Assembly: GCA_001593855.1 (NCBI GenBank) | Contig: LUCC01000068.1 | Location: 1-7,290, forward strand | From: Candidatus Hecatellales archaeon B24 | Lineage (GTDB): Archaea > Thermoproteota > Bathyarchaeia > Hecatellales > Hecatellaceae | Reading direction: 5' to 3' | DNA length: 7,290 nucleotides | Shown here: piece after piece, positions 3,813 to 7,290 of the stretch | How positions within the stretch are numbered: position 1 is the first letter of the stretch | Layout: each line of letters begins with the position of its first letter | Position numbers and translations under genes: made by a program | Notes under the pieces: generated by a model | Told to the model about the DNA's origin: nothing | Databases searched by the model: none | The model's input: the letters and a program-made list of their open reading frames with translations, nothing else

Positions 3813-5845
3813 CTGTAAAAAAGTTTAAGGTTGCTATTGCTGGGAATCCAAACGTTGGGAAGTCTACTCTTTTTAATGGGCTTACGGGTGGCCGAGCTTG
3901 GGTTGGAAATTGGCCTGGGGTAACAGTTGAGAAGAAAGTTGGAAGGATTAGAGTGGACGGACGCTACCTTGAGATTGTTGACCTACCTGGAATCTACGGT
4001 CTAACAGCCTACGGCGTCGACGAGCTTATAGCTAGAAACTTCATAGTGGAGGAAAATCCAGATGTAGTAGTTAACATAGCTAATGCCGCAAACCTTGAAC
4101 GCAACCTATACCTCACAGTTTCTCTTATCGAGATGGGTGCAAATGTTGTCGTATGTCTAAACATGGTAGACCTGGCAACTGACCAAGGATATAAAGTAAA
4201 TTCTGAAAAACTCTCCCAGATGCTCGGCGTACCGGTGATTCCAACCGTAGCTGTGGAAGGACGTGGAATAGAGGAGCTTAAGAAGGCAGTTGTCGAGGCA
4301 GCTGAACGCAGAGAAAAACCTGCGGGTTTAGTTAACTATGGCAGTAAGGTTGAAGGCGAAATAGGTAGACTTTCAGAAATTGTTGAGAAAGACTTGGAAC
4401 TTGCAAGAAAATATAATTCGCGTTGGGTAGCTATCAAACTTCTTGAAGGAGACTCGGATGTTGAAGATAAAATTAAGCTTTCACCTCTGTCCCGTGAAAT
4501 ATTGGATCAGGCCGCGGAAGCTAGAGAAAAACTTAAAAGTTCTCTCGGAAGAGATTTAGAAGGCTACATAGTTGAGAAAAGATATGAATTCGTCTCTCAG
4601 CTAGTCGAAGAGTGTATTGGAGTTTTAGTTAGGAAGCCTATAACCCTAACTGATATGGTTGATTATGTTGTAACCCACAAGGTTTTCGGCATACCAATCA
4701 TGCTTACAGCTCTCTACATGGCTTTCAAGTTCGCCTTCGACGTCGCAGCTCCACTCTGCGACCTAATAGACTGGTTTTTCGGCTGCCTCCTGTACGATTT
4801 AGCTGCAACCCTGCCTGGGCTGGCTGGCTCCCTCCTCGCCGACGGCATCATAACAGGTGTAGGCTCAATCCTAATATTTGTGCCAAATCTGGCCTTCATT
4901 TTCCTATTTCTCGCACTACTCGAGGATGTAGGCTACATGGCTAGGGCCGCCTTTGTCGTAGATAAAATAATGCATAAGCTTCATCTTACCGGTAAGTCTC
5001 TGCTTCCCCTAATTCTAGGCTTCGGATGCAACCTGCCAGGGATAATCTCGACAAGGGCTATTGAAGACGAGAACGATAGGAAAACTACGGCGCTTGCCTG
5101 CCCCCTAATATCCTGCTCGGCTAGGCTTCCAGTATACCTCGTTATAGCTGGCGCCCTATTTTCAGCCTACGTGACCGGTGTGGTTTGGAGCATGTATATT
5201 TTAGGAGTCATCTTTGCTTTAATTATGGCAACCCTATTTAGAAAGTTGCTTTTCAAGGGTCCCTCAAGCGGATTTATAATGGAGCTGCCACCCTACATGA
5301 GGCCTATGCTGAAAAGCATCGGTATAAAAACCTGGGAGAGACTGAAGAGGTTTCTGTTTAAGGCTGGAACCGTAATATTTATAGGTGTAGTCGCGGTTTG
5401 GCTGCTGTCGATAACAGGACCTGGTGGCTACCTTGGGGTTGAAGCCCTTGGGGAGGCTACGCTACTCGAGCAAAGCTGGATTGGAGTGATAGGCCACGGA
5501 TTAGAGAAGATCTTCACCCCAATGGGTTGGGGTTGGCAGGCTTCCGCAGCGTTATTTTTCGGATTCATAGCTAAGGAGATTGTGGTAGGGGCTATGGCGG
5601 TGCTTTTCGGGGTTAGCGAAGAAGGGCTTATAGGAGCTGTGAGTGGAGCATTTACTCCGCTAACAGCCTACGCCTACATGGCTTTCGTACTCTTATACCT
5701 TCCATGTCTCGCCACCCTAGCTATTATAAGAGGAGAGTTAGGGTTGAAGTACGCTCTTTTCACCGCAGTATACGAATTTATACTTGCATATTTTGTGGCT
5801 TTCCTCATAGTTGGTATAGGAACTCTGGTAGGGCTGGGGGGATGA
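3788..5845 (+). CDS. feoB: FeoB ferrous iron transporter with GTPase domain
   Basis: The protein has 685 residues, full length for the family. The cytosolic G domain has G1 GNPNVGKST (19-27), G2 T46 in PGVTVE, G3 DLPG (65-68), G4 NMVD (125-128) and G5-like TVAVEGRG (153-160). It is followed by the helical insertion region (about 185-275). The membrane part from about residue 300 has the family's gate motifs: GFGCNLPGI (411-419), CPLISCSARLPVY (438-450), FIAKEIVVG (593-601) and YLPC (637-640). It moves Fe(II) across the cytoplasmic membrane. The start is TTG 3788; there is no ATG or GTG in frame before the G1 motif, and the purine-rich GGAGAGGAGAG lies after this codon, so the initiation signal is unusual. 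An 18-bp palindrome covers codons 5-11. Its TGA is directly followed by an open stretch in the same frame (see the next gene). Confidence 0.96.
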   Translation: MERRALQLAVKKFKVAIAGNPNVGKSTLFNGLTGGRAWVGNWPGVTVEKKVGRIRVDGRYLEIVDLPGIYGLTAYGVDELIARNFIVEENPDVVVNIANAANLERNLYLTVSLIEMGANVVVCLNMVDLATDQGYKVNSEKLSQMLGVPVIPTVAVEGRGIEELKKAVVEAAERREKPAGLVNYGSKVEGEIGRLSEIVEKDLELARKYNSRWVAIKLLEGDSDVEDKIKLSPLSREILDQAAEAREKLKSSLGRDLEGYIVEKRYEFVSQLVEECIGVLVRKPITLTDMVDYVVTHKVFGIPIMLTALYMAFKFAFDVAAPLCDLIDWFFGCLLYDLAATLPGLAGSLLADGIITGVGSILIFVPNLAFIFLFLALLEDVGYMARAAFVVDKIMHKLHLTGKSLLPLILGFGCNLPGIISTRAIEDENDRKTTALACPLISCSARLPVYLVIAGALFSAYVTGVVWSMYILGVIFALIMATLFRKLLFKGPSSGFIMELPPYMRPMLKSIGIKTWERLKRFLFKAGTVIFIGVVAVWLLSITGPGGYLGVEALGEATLLEQSWIGVIGHGLEKIFTPMGWGWQASAALFFGFIAKEIVVGAMAVLFGVSEEGLIGAVSGAFTPLTAYAYMAFVLLYLPCLATLAIIRGELGLKYALFTAVYEFILAYFVAFLIVGIGTLVGLGG
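3802..3819. repeat. 18-bp perfect palindrome at the feoA2/feoB junction
   Basis: TTTACAGCTAGCTGTAAA is fully self-complementary. It covers the end of the unshifted second feoA frame (TAG 3810-3812) and the first codons of feoB. As RNA it can fold as a 7-bp stem with a CTAG loop. It is longer than chance readily gives in a window of this size. Confidence 0.6.
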
Positions 5846-5848
5846 AGC

Positions 5849-6313
5849 CTGAACATCCATAAACCACTATATGCTGCAATTCTCATCATAGGAGCTTTCT
5901 ACCTCATTTATTCAGCCCTAGAACTTTACAGTTGGGCTTTAAGCTTTACTATTCCTGAGTATGGCGGCGTTTGGCTCGGGCTTTTCCTATCCGGAGATGT
6001 GGGGTGGTTTGTAGCTCAATTCACGGTTGGCATTTTAATGGTTGGCTCCCTAGTTAAGGGACTTAAAGATTATAGAGGTTTCTCCTGCTTGCTTATAGGT
6101 TCTTTAATTGGGGTAGCTCTTCTATGTTTTCAGCTTCTTGTAGTGGCTGCCAGCATTGGAGACGTAGGTGTTGTTTGCTTCCTGCTGGGTGAGGAAGCTA
6201 GTTACAATTTGGCTGAAGGATTGCTTATGCCTATAGTTGTCGGAGGCATTATGCTAACCCCGCTTTTCATTTATTCTTTAGTCTGCATACATAGAGGTCA
6301 AACAAGTCTTTAA
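5849..6313 (+). CDS. Four-helix membrane protein of unknown function in the feo cluster
   Basis: The first ordinary start codon is GTG 5999 (104 residues), but the same frame is open back to the feoB stop, and codons 5849-5998 encode a clear extra membrane helix (PLYAAILIIGAFYLIYSALE), so the protein almost surely begins earlier. No ATG, GTG or TTG exists there. Options are CTG 5849 (7 nt after a G6 run), or ATG 5842, which overlaps the feoB TGA as ATGA and would be in frame if one C of the CC at 5848-5849 region were absent. From 5849 it has 154 residues with four predicted helices: about 6-27, 51-72, 80-105 and 129-148. I recognise no family and see no metal-ligand motif beyond scattered cysteines. 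Its position between feoB and the regulator suggests a role in iron transport or its control. Confidence 0.65.
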   Translation: MNIHKPLYAAILIIGAFYLIYSALELYSWALSFTIPEYGGVWLGLFLSGDVGWFVAQFTVGILMVGSLVKGLKDYRGFSCLLIGSLIGVALLCFQLLVVAASIGDVGVVCFLLGEEASYNLAEGLLMPIVVGGIMLTPLFIYSLVCIHRGQTSL

Positions 6314-6317
6314 ATGA
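6308..6317 (+). promoter_or_regulatory. Possible TATA box for the regulator gene
   Basis: CTTTAAATGA is centred near 6312, at the end of the membrane-protein gene. About 26 bp downstream is 6339, just before GTG 6344 and ATG 6347, consistent with a nearly leaderless transcript. The gene could also be read from the feo promoter. Between the box and the start lies an imperfect inverted repeat, TAATCCTA (6320-6327) with TAGATTA (6335-6341), which might be an autoregulatory site but does not match the GTTAGG palindromes. Confidence 0.4.
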
Positions 6318-6343
6318 GATAATCCTAGTTAAAATAGATTAGA

Positions 6344-6751
6344 GTGATGGTTAAAAGCTCGTATACGGCTTCACTTGAGGACTACCTAGAAGCCATCTAC
6401 ATGGTTAGCCGGGAAAAGACCTCAGTCCGGGTTACAGAACTCGCTAAGAGGCTTAAGGTGAGAAAGGCGAGCGTTTCAGAGGCCATCCTAAAACTTTCAA
6501 AGAAAAATCTCATCAAGCATGAACGATATGGAACGGTGAAGCTTACCCCTAAGGGTAGGAAGGTGGCGGAGGATGTCTACCAGCGCCACGAGGTTTTCCG
6601 CAGATTCCTCGGGGAAATACTTGGAGTCGACGGGAAAACAGCCGAGGAGGATGCCTGCATGCTGGAGCACGCCGTTAGCAGGCAAACCCTAAAGAAACTG
6701 GTAAAATTCGTTGAGGAGCAGATGAAGATTAGGAAGATTTCACCTGGCTAA
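6344..6751 (+). CDS. DtxR/MntR-family metal-dependent repressor
   Basis: The protein has 135 residues from GTG 6344, or 134 from ATG 6347. Residues 8-70 form the N-terminal winged helix (SLEDYLEAIYMV, VTELAKRLKVRKASVSEAILKL, YGTVKLTPKG). Residues 75-125 form the metal-binding and dimerisation part (QRHEVF, EEDACMLEHAVS). Aligned on known members, the metal ligands are D13 and E16 (as D8 and E11 in B. subtilis MntR), H82, C105 (as C102 in DtxR; Glu in MntR), E108 and H109. So the site mixes manganese-type and iron-type positions. There is no C-terminal SH3 domain, so it is the compact MntR-like form. Context (feoA, feoA-like, feoB, iron-box-like operators) argues for Fe(II)-dependent repression. 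Its end overlaps pop5 tail to tail by 23 nt. Confidence 0.9.
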   Translation: MMVKSSYTASLEDYLEAIYMVSREKTSVRVTELAKRLKVRKASVSEAILKLSKKNLIKHERYGTVKLTPKGRKVAEDVYQRHEVFRRFLGEILGVDGKTAEEDACMLEHAVSRQTLKKLVKFVEEQMKIRKISPG

Positions 6752-7082
6752 GGACCTCCTTCAAAGCTTTCCTAGTTCCTGAAACCCTGACAGTGCATAT
6801 TCTAGCCTTCCTCCCGTTAAGCCTTCCCGTTATGGCTAGGGCCGCCCGCAGAGATGACACCGCCCTATGGCTGCACCGCAGAATTCCAAATCCAAGGTTT
6901 TCCATGTAGCCTATCCATGCCAGCTCAGCCTGGCTTAGCCCTGTAAGCCCGAAAAACCTCCTGTAAGCCTCGTATACAGCCTTCCGCACCTCTTCGGCTT
7001 CAGGCTTAAAACCGCCTTCAACCGTAAGGTGGAACAGGAGGTACCTCCTTTTACCTCTCCCAGCCTTAACCACGGCTTTCAT
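6729..7082 (-). CDS. rnp2: RNase P protein component 2 (Pop5 family)
   Basis: The protein has 117 residues from ATG 7082-7080. It has the Pop5 pattern: RRYLLFHLTVEG (12-23), VRKAVYEAYRRFFG (32-45), LAWIGYMENLGFGILRCSH (54-72), SSLRAALAIT (76-85) and the closing CTVRVSGTRKAL (96-107). Pop5 pairs with Rpp30 on the catalytic domain of RNase P RNA and activates 5' processing of pre-tRNA. The open frame extends upstream to 7163, but those extra codons do not look like Pop5 and lie inside rpp30. ATG 7082 overlaps the rpp30 end by 17 nt, with GGGAG directly before it, consistent with translational coupling. The rpp30-pop5 order is the usual archaeal one. Confidence 0.88.
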   Translation of the reverse strand: MKAVVKAGRGKRRYLLFHLTVEGGFKPEAEEVRKAVYEAYRRFFGLTGLSQAELAWIGYMENLGFGILRCSHRAVSSLRAALAITGRLNGRKARICTVRVSGTRKALKEVLSQVKSS

Positions 7083-7290
7083 CTCCCAGAAGGCGTACAC
7101 CCAGCTCAACGAAGCTGCTGGAGAGCTTACCCCTGTTACGCTCCAGAATCGCCATGGGAACATGGGAAACCGTGGAAACCTTAACGGGGTCAGGCAGGTC
7201 CAGCATGGTTTCCGCTACTGCCGCCAGGTCTCGGGGAGCCCTCAGCCCGTAGACGTCGGAGGCTCCGCTGGAGAAAACCAGGGGGACACC
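7066..7290 (-). CDS. rnp3: RNase P protein component 3 (Rpp30 family), C-terminal part
   Basis: The minus strand is open from the window edge to TAA at 7068-7066, giving the last 74 residues. It reads GVPLVFSSGASDVYGLRAPR, then DLAAVAETML and VSHVPMAILERNRGK. These match the end of the Rpp30 TIM-barrel (SS.A....LR.P.DL, then P..IL.RN), where the last strand and helices lie. Rpp30 is the partner of Pop5 in archaeal RNase P. The N-terminal two thirds lie outside the window. It overlaps the start of pop5 by 17 nt. Confidence 0.88.
   Translation of the reverse strand, partial: GVPLVFSSGASDVYGLRAPRDLAAVAETMLDLPDPVKVSTVSHVPMAILERNRGKLSSSFVELGVRLLGDESRG

Noticed and set aside
4714..5889. Minus-strand open frames inside feoB
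   Set aside because: They are opposite FeoB membrane helices, which tend to leave antisense frames open; no independent start signal.
6497..6685. Minus-strand open frame opposite the regulator
   Set aside because: Antisense to the conserved DtxR/MntR domain, with no family resemblance.
7083..7163. N-terminal extension of pop5 to 7163
   Set aside because: The extra 27 residues do not resemble Pop5 and fall within rpp30 coding sequence; ATG 7082 gives a normal-length protein.
1..7290. CRISPR arrays, insertion sequences, attachment sites, replication origin
   Set aside because: No regularly spaced repeats, transposase or integrase motifs, terminal repeats or origin-box clusters were seen on either strand.

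Overview
The window is archaeal. The rightmost genes on the minus strand encode the archaeal/eukaryotic RNase P proteins Rpp30 and Pop5. The left edge holds an archaeal-type calcineurin-like phosphoesterase. There is a box C/D guide RNA with the typical 12-nt guides, the promoters are TATA-like with apparently leaderless starts, and many starts are TTG or GTG. I cannot place it by phylogeny from sequence alone; a thermophilic or TACK-like archaeon, perhaps a metagenome bin, is a guess.

Layout: (1) 1-700, minus, a metallophosphoesterase (COG1407 / TIGR00024 type), cut by the window edge at its C-terminus. (2) About 761-1192, plus, a small SWIM zinc-finger protein divergent from it. (3) 1146-3063, minus, a two-gene unit: a membrane-anchored coiled-coil protein followed after 7 nt by a stand-alone (alpha/alpha)6 glycosidase resembling the C-terminal domain of glycogen debranching enzyme. 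Its 3' end overlaps the SWIM gene tail to tail. (4) 3064-3291, a dense intergenic control region. It holds a bidirectional TATA element, a previously unlisted box C/D sRNA on the plus strand, two near-identical GTTAGG-N4-CCTAAC operators resembling DtxR-family iron boxes, a hairpin-plus-T-tract, and a feo promoter. (5) 3292-6751, plus, an iron-uptake cluster: FeoA, a second FeoA-like protein that looks frameshifted, the FeoB ferrous-iron transporter, an unidentified four-helix membrane protein whose coding stretch begins well before its first ordinary start codon, and a compact DtxR/MntR-family regulator. (6) 6729-7290, minus, pop5 (rnp2) and the 3' part of rpp30 (rnp3), converging on the regulator gene.

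How it fits together: the DtxR-like protein is the obvious candidate to bind the two palindromes in the feo control region when metal is plentiful. The second palindrome lies between the TATA box and the first FeoA codon, so binding there would block transcription. The first palindrome begins one base after box D of the guide RNA, so the sRNA 3' end, a possible intrinsic terminator and a possible metal operator share the same bases. The strongest points for a second look are this composite sRNA/operator region, the frameshift in the second feoA, the in-frame continuation after the feoB stop, the hybrid metal site of the regulator, and an 18-bp perfect palindrome at the start of feoB.
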